Assembly: GCF_000012985.1 (NCBI RefSeq)
Contig: NC_007645.1
Location: 4,176,581-4,240,580, forward strand
Source: Hahella chejuensis KCTC 2396
GTDB taxonomy: Bacteria > Pseudomonadota > Gammaproteobacteria > Pseudomonadales > Oleiphilaceae
Length of the DNA: 64,000 nucleotides
Reading direction: 5' to 3'
Shown here piece after piece: positions 45,467 through 53,338 of the stretch. Below the pieces are notes generated by a model. It saw only the letters and a program-made list of their open reading frames with translations, did no database searches and was not told the DNA's origin. Made by a program: the position numbers and the translations under genes. Every line of letters starts with the position of its first letter. The first letter of the stretch is position 1.

Positions 45467-46004
45467 TACCTTGCTCTCTTTTTTCTTCGCTCGTTGCAGG
45501 CAAGGTCAATGTCTGCATTGCAACGCTTTGTCCGTTATCAACAATCAGCACTTTTCGTCCTTCAACTTCCACCAAGTAGGCCTGAGTTTTAGCGTTTAAA
45601 CGCTTGGTTTCGATATATCGTATCTGCCCAGCCTGAACAGGGAGCGCGCCTTTTTTTGCAAGTAAGCGACGCACGCCCCATAAAGCCAGGGCGAGTAAAA
45701 CTAGAATAAAAAGCAGTAGCGTATAAACGCCACTAAACTCATGAGAGGGTTGACCGCCTTTGTCTTTGAAAGGCAACTCATTGAGAGGAACTGTTTCAAT
45801 TCCTCCTTGAACGCCTTTATTTACTGAAGCCGGTTCAGCGCTACGGGACGGATTCTCCACTGTTGTCGCAGAACTCGCTGCCGCCTCCGTCACCAGTGAA
45901 AAAGCAGTAGCATCGTCCAACCCTTCGGGAGACGCCCCCAGTGCAGATGGAGGCGTAAATCCTATCGCCGCCAAAAGGCAATATATAGAAATCAAGCGTC
46001 GCAT
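45459..46004 (-). CDS. fliO: FliO-like membrane protein
   Basis: 181 residues. An N-terminal hydrophobic segment with ALGAS-type cleavage precedes a Ser/Ala/Glu-rich stretch, a transmembrane helix (about 92-110; VYTLLLFILVLLALALWGV) and a cytoplasmic domain (GQIRYIETKRLNAKTQAYLVEVEGRKVLIVDNGQSV), the layout of FliO, which helps assemble FliP. Sequence is poorly conserved in this family, so position just before fliP is a main argument. Stop of fliO overlaps the fliP start. Confidence 0.85.
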   Translation of the reverse strand: MRRLISIYCLLAAIGFTPPSALGASPEGLDDATAFSLVTEAAASSATTVENPSRSAEPASVNKGVQGGIETVPLNELPFKDKGGQPSHEFSGVYTLLLFILVLLALALWGVRRLLAKKGALPVQAGQIRYIETKRLNAKTQAYLVEVEGRKVLIVDNGQSVAMQTLTLPATSEEKREQGSD

Positions 46005-46006
46005 TT

Positions 46007-46342
46007 TTAACGACTGGTCTCAGTGATCTGAATACCGAACACATCATCGACCGCCACCAGCTTTCCTCTAGCGACGACTTTACCATCCAGCAACAACTCA
46101 ATTGGATCATTCAGCTGTTTATTCATCTTTACCACGGATTCACTCGTCAGCGCTGTCAGCTCAGCAACGGTCAGATTGGCGTCGCCGAGATATACATCCA
46201 GTGTCACCTTCACGTTTTTAACCAGATCCAATGGGTCGCTTTTAAGCTTATCGCCAGCGCCGCCCTCGTTCATTGGCTCCAGAATAACTTCTTCCACAAT
46301 CGCGTCAGAATTAGTTTCTTTCACGTCTTTTTCTTGAGACAT
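46007..46342 (-). CDS. fliN: FliN-like C-ring protein
   Basis: 111 residues from ATG 46342 (AAGGG upstream); a TTG at 46351 would add three residues. An acidic start leads to a single SpoA domain (about 40-110; VKVTLDVYLGDANLTVAELTALTSESVVKMNKQLNDPIELLLDG, then GIQITET). FliN and SctQ-C proteins share this domain and form the base of the C-ring or sorting platform, where they recruit FliH and the ATPase. The gene starts a few bases after the fliM-like stop. Confidence 0.93.
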   Translation of the reverse strand: MSQEKDVKETNSDAIVEEVILEPMNEGGAGDKLKSDPLDLVKNVKVTLDVYLGDANLTVAELTALTSESVVKMNKQLNDPIELLLDGKVVARGKLVAVDDVFGIQITETSR

Positions 46343-46347
46343 TAATA

Positions 46348-47106
46348 TCAACCCTTAATATTCAAAAACTTAACTGATTTACGACCTTCGCACTCACCCA
46401 GGCTGGCTCTAAAACGTAATGCGCCGTCTTGAGTAAACACCAGCGCAGGTTCAGTTAATTTATGGTCCAGTTTAATAACGTCCCCGGCCTGTAGACTCGT
46501 CACTTCGTTAATAGTGAGCTCCACTGAGTTCAGCCGTACAGACAGCTTCGCCGATAGTTCCCCGCAAGAACGCAATAGTGATTCTAGAGGCTTCAGGGCG
46601 CCCCTATTAAACTCCGCGCCAGCTGGGAAATGCTTTTCGACCACCTTTGGAGACCATAATAGAACGATGCTGGCGGAAGGCCACGCTATGCTCACTTGAA
46701 TCCAACCAGACGCATACTCTTGCGCATACGCCAAGGATTCCATTTCGACTGGGTCCGCCGCTCCCCAGGACTCCGCCAGCTCACTTAGCGCCTGATTGAC
46801 GAGTCTGGCAACCAGCTTATGGCTGACATCTTCGTCGACCAACTTTTCTTTCAGTAAAAGAGAGGACCACTCACCATGATCTGCTTGCAACACGAACACG
46901 CCAGGTATGCTCAATGATTGCTCGCCAGCGGATGTCGCACGCTGAAGCAGCTGACTGTCGATATCCTGACTCTGCGCCAGACTCACATTGACAGCAACAT
47001 CCTCTCCTACCCACTCTCCGTACCAGGCTTTAGCGCATGCAACCACTTCCGCTTCTATCCGCTTCAATAATGAAGCGCCCCAAAGGCTATAAGGCCTGAC
47101 CGGCAT
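46348..47106 (-). CDS. fliM: Short FliM/SctQ-like protein without CheY-binding N-terminus
   Basis: 252 residues against about 330 in typical FliM. The C-terminus is a SpoA domain (about 185-245; LSVRLNSVELTINEVTSLQAGDVIKLDHK), preceding a FliN gene as in fliMN. The N-terminus (MPVRPYSLWGASLLKRIEAEV) does not have the LSQxEIDxLL motif that binds phospho-CheY, and I see no GGPG-type FliG contact motif. This makes it closer in layout to SctQ/YscQ of injectisomes. A C-ring made from it should not switch in response to chemotaxis. It overlaps the hook gene stop by one base. Confidence 0.8.
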   Translation of the reverse strand: MPVRPYSLWGASLLKRIEAEVVACAKAWYGEWVGEDVAVNVSLAQSQDIDSQLLQRATSAGEQSLSIPGVFVLQADHGEWSSLLLKEKLVDEDVSHKLVARLVNQALSELAESWGAADPVEMESLAYAQEYASGWIQVSIAWPSASIVLLWSPKVVEKHFPAGAEFNRGALKPLESLLRSCGELSAKLSVRLNSVELTINEVTSLQAGDVIKLDHKLTEPALVFTQDGALRFRASLGECEGRKSVKFLNIKG

Positions 47107-49088
47107 TACCGTCCCCTTACGCTGTTGTATAAGTTCTCTATCATCTCATTGGAGACGTTCATAACCTGAGAGCTGGCCTGATATCCACGCTGGATAATGA
47201 TAATTTCCGCAAACTCTCTGGAAAGCTCTACGTTGGAAAGTTCTATGCTCTCGCCTTTTACTTTTCCAAATCCGCCGGAGTTAGCTGCGCCGACAGTTAT
47301 TCCAGCGTCTTCGCCAGCACTGAATAAAGAACCGCCTTCTGAAGTCAGGGCATTAACATTCAAGAAATTGGCCATCGCCACTTGAGGGCCCGTTTTTTCT
47401 TGTCCATTGGAATATTTGAATGCGATGACGCCGTCTTCCTGAAACGAAAACTCCGTCACCCGACCTGCCTCAAAGCCATCAACATCAGAAACTTCAACTG
47501 AGTTGACGCCACTTAAAGACGTCAGTCCGCTTAAGGACAAGTCAAAATTGGCGGAGGCTTCTGTTCCCCTATCAACCAAGGCGATTCTCGGCCCTTCAGC
47601 AGTATTGCCATTTGAATAGGAAAGGTGCGCTACGCCTTTTTCGTCGAAGGTCACCTTTTCTAACAAGCCTTTTTCTTTACCATCAGCCACGGGAGATACG
47701 CCGTCAGTCACATCGACTTTCTGCGTCAGGCTCTTACTATCCGACTCATAAAGTTTTAGTTCCACACTAAGCGCGGTATCGTCACTGTCCGGTATTGATG
47801 CAGAAAAAGTTCTACTTTCCGCCGCCAAGATTCCGTTAGAGTCAAAATTGAGCGAATAAGGGCCAGACACTAATTCGCCCTCTGTATCTCTCAGCGTTAC
47901 ATTCCATACGTTCGCTGCTTGCTTAGTAAACTCCATGTTGATCTGCAGCTTTTCCCCGTTGCTTTGCATGACTTCAAAGGAAATCGGGTCCTCTCCTTCC
48001 GCCGGAAAGTTGGCGAAATCAGCAAGTTCGGGATTCAAGTTGCCAAACGCCTGCACTTTAGCGGTAGGCTTCGCAGGATTCTCTTTCAGATCTTTAAGAC
48101 TAAAGTCCGCAATTACTCCCTCGGAGTTAACTCCAGCTACTCGCTTGTCACTGCCGGTGACAACCAAATTACCGTCAACGTCAAAAGAAAACTCGCCGCC
48201 ATTAATATAGTCCGGCTCGCCCCCTTCATTGTTTCTGGCCATAAATAAAACTTCATCATCTAGGTTGAAGACCAACGCAGGAGCAGAAGTGAAGTCACCA
48301 TCTGTAAAGGCGTATTCGCCATCTTGCTTGAAAACGTCCTTGGCTTTTTCCGCACTCAATACTGAAAAAGGTAGATAATTTATTGAAAGATTGGCGTCTT
48401 CAGCGCGAATCGAGCCATCAGCGCCAAAAGAGACAATAGTCTCAGGCGCGACAAAATTGCCTTGTTGATCCTTCAGCTGCATCGCCCATTGCGAGCCAAA
48501 TTTCTTGACGAAGGAGACACGAACGTTACGCTTAACCCCCTGGTTATCAATAACGTCAATAGTTAGCGGAGTATCCGAGCCAGCACTGACAACACCACCC
48601 TCAGAAGTCCCCGCGTCGATGTTTCCTTTTATGGTGGCCTTAGTCGTAGCGGACGCTTCTGTGAACATATTCGCTTTTATGTTCAGGTCCGACAGCTTAT
48701 TCCCCCCGGTTAAAGCAGCGACTCGACGATTGGAGTTTTGGTCAACGAGATAACCATCATTATCCAGACGAAACTGGCCTGCTCTGGTGTACAGATTTTC
48801 CCCTTCTCCCCGTAAAATAAAAAAGCCGGCTCCATCAATCGCAAGGTCAGTGTTGTTGCCAGTCGTCGTAAGATCGCCAGCGCTGAACCGTATCCCGCTA
48901 CCGTTTACTTTGACACCGTCATAATGAGAGCCCTGTCCATCGCTGTATGGATTCAACTCTTGAAAGAATACGTCCCTTCCTTTGAATCCAGGCGTATTCA
49001 GATTTGACACATTATTGCTTGAATTTTCCAACCCCTTTGAAAACCCCAGCATCCCGCTCAAACTGGAATATATTGAACTCATGCTCAT
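47106..49088 (-). CDS. flgE: Extended flagellar hook protein FlgE
   Basis: 660 residues, against about 400 in enteric FlgE. The N-terminal rod/hook signature SIYSSLSGMLGFSKGL and NNVSNLNTPGFKG and the C-terminal coiled part (EFAEIIIIQRGYQASSQVMN, NEMIENLYNSVRGR) are intact. The surface-exposed middle is enlarged and contains beta-rich segments, including two related stretches VTFDEKGVAHLSYSNGNTAEGP and EFSFQEDGVIAFKYSNGQEKTGP, a repeat typical of longer hooks. It would form the extracellular curved tube. It is next to flgD as usual. Confidence 0.93.
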   Translation of the reverse strand: MSMSSIYSSLSGMLGFSKGLENSSNNVSNLNTPGFKGRDVFFQELNPYSDGQGSHYDGVKVNGSGIRFSAGDLTTTGNNTDLAIDGAGFFILRGEGENLYTRAGQFRLDNDGYLVDQNSNRRVAALTGGNKLSDLNIKANMFTEASATTKATIKGNIDAGTSEGGVVSAGSDTPLTIDVIDNQGVKRNVRVSFVKKFGSQWAMQLKDQQGNFVAPETIVSFGADGSIRAEDANLSINYLPFSVLSAEKAKDVFKQDGEYAFTDGDFTSAPALVFNLDDEVLFMARNNEGGEPDYINGGEFSFDVDGNLVVTGSDKRVAGVNSEGVIADFSLKDLKENPAKPTAKVQAFGNLNPELADFANFPAEGEDPISFEVMQSNGEKLQINMEFTKQAANVWNVTLRDTEGELVSGPYSLNFDSNGILAAESRTFSASIPDSDDTALSVELKLYESDSKSLTQKVDVTDGVSPVADGKEKGLLEKVTFDEKGVAHLSYSNGNTAEGPRIALVDRGTEASANFDLSLSGLTSLSGVNSVEVSDVDGFEAGRVTEFSFQEDGVIAFKYSNGQEKTGPQVAMANFLNVNALTSEGGSLFSAGEDAGITVGAANSGGFGKVKGESIELSNVELSREFAEIIIIQRGYQASSQVMNVSNEMIENLYNSVRGR

Positions 49089-49100
49089 AAACGCACCTTC

Positions 49101-49511
49101 CTATTCACGCACCAGGGAAATTCTGGAGGGACTGATTCCCACAATGGGAGTCCCATCTTCCTGAACCAGGGTTATTTCGGGCTTTCCATTATTAAAGGTA
49201 ATGGTTGAGACTTTGCCGACAGCAAATCCCTGATCATCATTCACTTGAACTGTTTTCCCTATCAAGCCGACTGTTTGAGCAACAGACTGCACATCCAACA
49301 GCCCTTCGATGTTCTCATTTGTTCTGGTCGCCGTTTCCAATGAAGAGAACTGCGCCAACTGAGCGATAAACTCTCTGTTATCCACTGGCTCCAGCGGGTC
49401 CTGAAAGGTTAACTGAGTCAGGAATATTTGCAGGAAATCTTCAATTCCTACCGTGTTCTGCTTTAACCCGCCAGCTTCGGCGCTCACTCGCGCTATAGAA
49501 TCTATCGCCAT
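49101..49511 (-). CDS. flgD: Short hook-capping protein FlgD
   Basis: 136 residues, against about 230 in typical FlgD. The conserved N-terminal half is present: EDFLQIFLTQLTFQDPLEPVD and NREFIAQLAQFSSLETATR, then a VGLIGKTV strand start. The FlgD Ig-like and Tudor-like domain that usually follows is mostly missing; only about 50 residues remain (VSTITFNNGKPEITLVQEDG). It still has the cap-forming signature needed to polymerise FlgE. Placed between the FliK-position gene and flgE. Confidence 0.92.
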   Translation of the reverse strand: MAIDSIARVSAEAGGLKQNTVGIEDFLQIFLTQLTFQDPLEPVDNREFIAQLAQFSSLETATRTNENIEGLLDVQSVAQTVGLIGKTVQVNDDQGFAVGKVSTITFNNGKPEITLVQEDGTPIVGISPSRISLVRE

Positions 49512-49516
49512 ACAAC

Positions 49517-50215
49517 TTATTCCTGATTAAAAGTGTTTCTAGCCGTCACCGCTGACAAGCTGTCCTTGTCTTCATGAAGCGGTTTACCGTTAAACATAAA
49601 GCTGAGCTGATCTTCATCGCACCCAAGCGTCTCTACAATCACTTTGCTCAAATCCAGTAACGCTTGTTTATGCTGTTGTTTGTAATCCCTTATCCATACC
49701 ACCAGCTTTTCTCCGTTTTTAGTGATATGGATATTGGTTGCGGGATAGAGTTCTCCCAGCAATTGGGAGACGTACTCCTTAGCGCGCGCCATCACTAACC
49801 GATTTTCCCTGCCAGCGCTTTGTCGCTCGTCCAGATTGGGTAGTTGTCTCATACCCGTCACTATTTCAGCAGTCTTGGCCCTAATCCCTGTATCCCCCCT
49901 GTCGACTGGGAGCTGCATAACAGGTGCATGACTGATAATGGAAGTACTTGTAGCCCAAGACGCTGGCGCAATCGCCTCTTTTGCAAGGCCTGAGTGAAGC
50001 TGGCTTATGCTTGGCGGCACTGACTCATTCGACATCGGGGCTATATTCGCCTCCCCTTTCATTGCAGTTTTCGCATGTGAGCCATCGTCAGGCGTCAAAT
50101 CGATATCCGCTTCCAATGTGGACAACCATTTAGCTTTTATATCCGCCCCGTTGCCGCTGGACTTATCTTTCCAGTCACTTAAAAGCTTCTCGACTATTCC
50201 GGCATTAAGCTCCAT
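49517..50215 (-). CDS. FliK-position protein (possible hook-length regulator)
   Basis: 232 residues from ATG 50215, eight bases after GGAG and overlapping the fliJ stop by 11 bases. No clear family signature; the first 130 residues are low in structure and the end is helical (IVETLGCDEDQLSFMFNGKPL). The name rests on its place between fliJ and flgD, where fliK normally lies. Its length is short for FliK, which is often 350-600 residues. A ruler or substrate-switch protein is therefore possible but not shown. Confidence 0.6.
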   Translation of the reverse strand: MELNAGIVEKLLSDWKDKSSGNGADIKAKWLSTLEADIDLTPDDGSHAKTAMKGEANIAPMSNESVPPSISQLHSGLAKEAIAPASWATSTSIISHAPVMQLPVDRGDTGIRAKTAEIVTGMRQLPNLDERQSAGRENRLVMARAKEYVSQLLGELYPATNIHITKNGEKLVVWIRDYKQQHKQALLDLSKVIVETLGCDEDQLSFMFNGKPLHEDKDSLSAVTARNTFNQE

Positions 50216-50678
50216 ATGACAACTCCATGGATTGTGCGTTTTTAGCATTGGTTAACTCGGATAAATCGCGCTCTGCCCGACTTTCCAACTCCGCCCATTT
50301 TAAAGCGCGCTCATCCAACAACTTCTGTTTAATCACCTCTTGAGCCGCCTCAAGTCGCGCCAGCTTTTCAAGTTGCGTCCGCAAAGCGGACTCCATGTCG
50401 TCAATGCTCATGTCAAGCGCTTTCAGATCCTCCCCAGCCGAACTTAGCCAAGCTCCAATTTCAATAAATCGGTGCAGATCCAACAGCGCTCCAGGTTGTT
50501 GCATTGCCCTGAACTCTGATTCCTGTGAATGAATCCGGCCCAGCAATTTTTTTCTGGACTTACTGAGCTCACTCAAAGCATTGTCAATGCTGATAAACTC
50601 CTGGCGGGTTTGAATCATTTCCAGCTTATTTTGGCTATTGATTATGCTGATTGCTCGCTCGCGCTTCGACATCTTCAT
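50205..50678 (-). CDS. fliJ: FliJ-like coiled-coil export chaperone
   Basis: 157 residues from ATG 50678, with AAGGG five bases upstream; a GTG at 50684 is also in frame. The chain is almost all helical and charged, forming a long antiparallel coiled coil (TRQEFISIDNALSELSKSRK, ALRTQLEKLARLEAAQEVI). This, with its place directly after fliI, fits FliJ, the stalk that links ATPase and FlhA. Primary sequence conservation in FliJ is low, so the call depends on size, fold and position. Confidence 0.83.
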   Translation of the reverse strand: MKMSKRERAISIINSQNKLEMIQTRQEFISIDNALSELSKSRKKLLGRIHSQESEFRAMQQPGALLDLHRFIEIGAWLSSAGEDLKALDMSIDDMESALRTQLEKLARLEAAQEVIKQKLLDERALKWAELESRAERDLSELTNAKNAQSMELSYGA

Positions 50679-50725
50679 AAGCACCCTTGATTATTCCCTT
50701 AGCTTAATGGGGAAAGTCCAATTAA

Positions 50726-52054
50726 TTACTTTCCTGATAAAACTTGCTTCAAGGCGGTGACAATATCCCTATTCGACCCGCTTTCGCCTTCAGACTGAGA
50801 GATGAACTTGTTGAGGGCTTTATGTACCCGGATAGCCTGGTCTATTTCAGGATCTCCGCCCTGTTTATACGCCCCTAATTCAATCAGCTCCTTTGACTCC
50901 TGATATAGACTCTCAAGGCGGATCAGCTCTCTCACGGCCATTTGCTGCTCTTTTCCTGTAACACGCGGGAAAAGACGACTCATGCTTTCGCGAATATCAA
51001 TGGCGGGAAATATCCCTTGATGAGCCAGCTGCCGCTTGAGCATGATATGACCATCCAAGATGGACCGTACTGTATCCGAAACCGGCTCATTAAAATCATC
51101 GCCTTCAACCAATACTGTATACAACGCAGAGATAGAGCCGCCGCTTTTGAATATTCCCGCTCGCTCCGTCAACCTTGGCAACAAGGAGAAAGTTGAGGGC
51201 GTATAACCTCTTGATGTGGGAGGCTCCCCAATCGCAAGGCCTATTTCACGTTGCGCAGTCGCCAGCCGGGTAATTGAATCCATATACAGCATGACGTGCT
51301 TGCCTTTGTCTTTGAAGTATTCAGCAATAGCTGTCGCGACAAATGCAGCATGAACGCGCACCAATGCAGGTTCGTCCGCAGTCGCCGCAACAACAACGCT
51401 TTTCTTCAAACCATCAGAACCCAGGTTATCCTGGATAAACTCACTGACTTCTCTACCCCGTTCGCCTATCAGCGCGATGACATTCACCTCGGCGTCGCAT
51501 TGCTTGGCGATCATGCCCAGCAGGGTGCTTTTACCTACACCGCTACCAGCAAATATACCCACTCGCTGACCTTTGGCCATTGCACAGAATGCGTCAATAA
51601 CCCTAACACCCAAGTTCAACGGCTCATCGCAGGGTGCTCTTTCCATGGGGTTAATCGGCTCTCGATAAAGCGGATAGCTCTTCCCCGGGCTCGACAGGAC
51701 TCCTCCATCAAGTGGCGTACCGAAAGCATTCACCACCTTACCTAACATGCCATCATTGACAGTAACGCTGGCTGGTAAGCCAGTCGCCACTACTTCACTC
51801 CCCACATGAATGCCAGTGACGCGACCTAATGGCATCAACAGAACGCGACCATGACGAAATCCGACCACTTCTGCGGCTATTGACGTTAACTGTCCAGGTG
51901 AAAAGACCTCGCATACTTCGCCCAAAAAGGCGTCGGGACCAGCGCATTCCAGCACCGAACCATAAAACTGCTCCACCCGTCCGACCCGACGAACTGTCTC
52001 GCACTCTCTGATCGCATCGATCAGTCGCGCAAGTTGGTTAGCGTTTTCTTTCAA
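50726..52054 (-). CDS. fliI: Flagellar-type secretion ATPase FliI
   Basis: 442 residues. Walker A GSGVGKST, ALIGERGREVSEF (the family signature), ADEPALVR, HVMLYMDSITRLA (Walker B) and PTSRGYTPSTFSLLPRLTERAG are all present. The C-terminal VRELIRLESLYQESKELIELGAY fits the stalk-proximal region. It supplies unfolding and delivery of substrates to the export gate. It starts about 20 bases after the fliH stop. Confidence 0.97.
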   Translation of the reverse strand: MKENANQLARLIDAIRECETVRRVGRVEQFYGSVLECAGPDAFLGEVCEVFSPGQLTSIAAEVVGFRHGRVLLMPLGRVTGIHVGSEVVATGLPASVTVNDGMLGKVVNAFGTPLDGGVLSSPGKSYPLYREPINPMERAPCDEPLNLGVRVIDAFCAMAKGQRVGIFAGSGVGKSTLLGMIAKQCDAEVNVIALIGERGREVSEFIQDNLGSDGLKKSVVVAATADEPALVRVHAAFVATAIAEYFKDKGKHVMLYMDSITRLATAQREIGLAIGEPPTSRGYTPSTFSLLPRLTERAGIFKSGGSISALYTVLVEGDDFNEPVSDTVRSILDGHIMLKRQLAHQGIFPAIDIRESMSRLFPRVTGKEQQMAVRELIRLESLYQESKELIELGAYKQGGDPEIDQAIRVHKALNKFISQSEGESGSNRDIVTALKQVLSGK

Positions 52055-52074
52055 AAGACCTCCACAGCAACAAA

Positions 52075-52869
52075 CTAGCTTTTCTCACTGTCGGAGAGCT
52101 CTTCCAACTTCTGGCGCAGAATTCTAAGTTGCGACTCCAGACGACCATCCCATGAACCCGTATTGGCTTCCACTCTACAGCCGCCTATGTTTATTCTCGG
52201 GTCGATAACTAACTCAACCTTGCCGGAGCCGCCCGCCAACTCACCATCCACGACCTGACTCAGCAATGCATAATCTCGTTTACTCAGGTATACCTTAAGG
52301 TGGCTTGCATCACGGATGGCGCCTAATACAGCATTGGCCGACGCTAAAACCGCCTCGCGCGTAATCAGCTTCTCTCCAAGTATTTTACAAACCACCGCAA
52401 AACCAATGTCGGTAGAAATGGACTCAAGCTGACTAAAGGCGTTATCCGTTTGGACCTGGATACTCTTCAGCAATTCACCGAACTGATCTAATGCCTCTTC
52501 AATTTCTTTCTGGCTTTGGGTACGCCCTTCTTCAACTCCAGCCGCATATCCTTTTGCTTTAGCGTCATCATATGTCTCTTGCGTCGCTTCTTTTAACTGT
52601 CGTTCATTGTCAGCGAGCCGTCGCTCCAGGCTCTCTTTTTCCCGTGACAACTCATCCAACTTCCTCTGCATCGCAACAAGTTGACGAGTTGATTCAGCCT
52701 CTAGTGGATTATCCGCTCTTTCGCCATTCAACACAGGCGCATTACCGTCCGCATCCTGACCGGGATCGGCTACTTTATGAGAAGCTGAGTTTTGCGCTTT
52801 AACGCTTGCCGGTCGATAGGACAGCCTACGCGAGCCTGCAACCGGCGATGAGCGTAATATTTTATCCAC
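52075..52869 (-). CDS. fliH: FliH-like ATPase regulator
   Basis: 264 residues from a GTG at 52869, nine bases after GGAGG; this overlaps the upstream gene stop by eight bases. The frame is open further back but that part (MRHWRRRLQV) belongs to the preceding gene end. After a variable start the middle is a long coiled coil (RKLDELSREKESLERRLADN), followed by the conserved C-terminal half (ALDQFGELLKSIQVQ, VCKILGEKLITREAVLASA, KVELVIDPRINIGGCRVE). It tethers the ATPase to the FliN ring. Just upstream of fliI as usual. Confidence 0.9.
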   Translation of the reverse strand: MDKILRSSPVAGSRRLSYRPASVKAQNSASHKVADPGQDADGNAPVLNGERADNPLEAESTRQLVAMQRKLDELSREKESLERRLADNERQLKEATQETYDDAKAKGYAAGVEEGRTQSQKEIEEALDQFGELLKSIQVQTDNAFSQLESISTDIGFAVVCKILGEKLITREAVLASANAVLGAIRDASHLKVYLSKRDYALLSQVVDGELAGGSGKVELVIDPRINIGGCRVEANTGSWDGRLESQLRILRQKLEELSDSEKS

Positions 52870-53338
52870 GACTTGCAACCTCCGGCGCCAATGGCGCATC
52901 AGCCGACAACTGATGTAGCAGCTCCCTTCTTACTCGTTCAGATAGATGAGCGGGAGAGACTGACTTTTGCTGAAGAGAGTGTTTGGTTTTCTTGTCAAGG
53001 AAACTATTCAGGCGATCTCTTTTCACATCGTTCATCGCACAGTAGACAAGGGCTTGCAGCGGCAAGCTCAAGTTTAGAAAAGTCGAAACCTCCGCAGAGC
53101 CAATAGCCTCCTCGGCGTCTGACGATTCCTTGCTTTCATCTTGCTCAGACAACGCTGCATAAACATCGTCAAACTCAAGTTTGCGCCTGGCGCGCTTCAT
53201 CAGCTTGAGATGTTCTATAGCGGCTTGCGCTTTTTTTCTTTGCTCAGGCGCAAGCTGCGCCAGTATCCAGTTTCGGTCGGAACTGGCCAGCCCCATAAGG
53301 CGTAAAGCGATCAGCTTTTCAGGTGAGGCCATGTTCAT
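52862..53338 (-). CDS. Small protein in the FliG position
   Basis: 158 residues, less than half of FliG (about 330). It starts at an ATGA overlap with fliF and overlaps fliH. It is helical and begins PEKLIALRLMGLASSDRNWI, then APEQRKKAQAAIEHLKL. The end (LSLPLQALVYCAMNDVKRDR, then NSFLDKKTKHSLQQ) has a weak resemblance to the last helices of FliG, but the conserved torque charges and the middle domain are not visible. It could be a degenerate FliG or an unrelated adapter that links FliF to the FliM/FliN ring. Homology to FliG is uncertain. Confidence 0.65.
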   Translation of the reverse strand: MNMASPEKLIALRLMGLASSDRNWILAQLAPEQRKKAQAAIEHLKLMKRARRKLEFDDVYAALSEQDESKESSDAEEAIGSAEVSTFLNLSLPLQALVYCAMNDVKRDRLNSFLDKKTKHSLQQKSVSPAHLSERVRRELLHQLSADAPLAPEVASRG

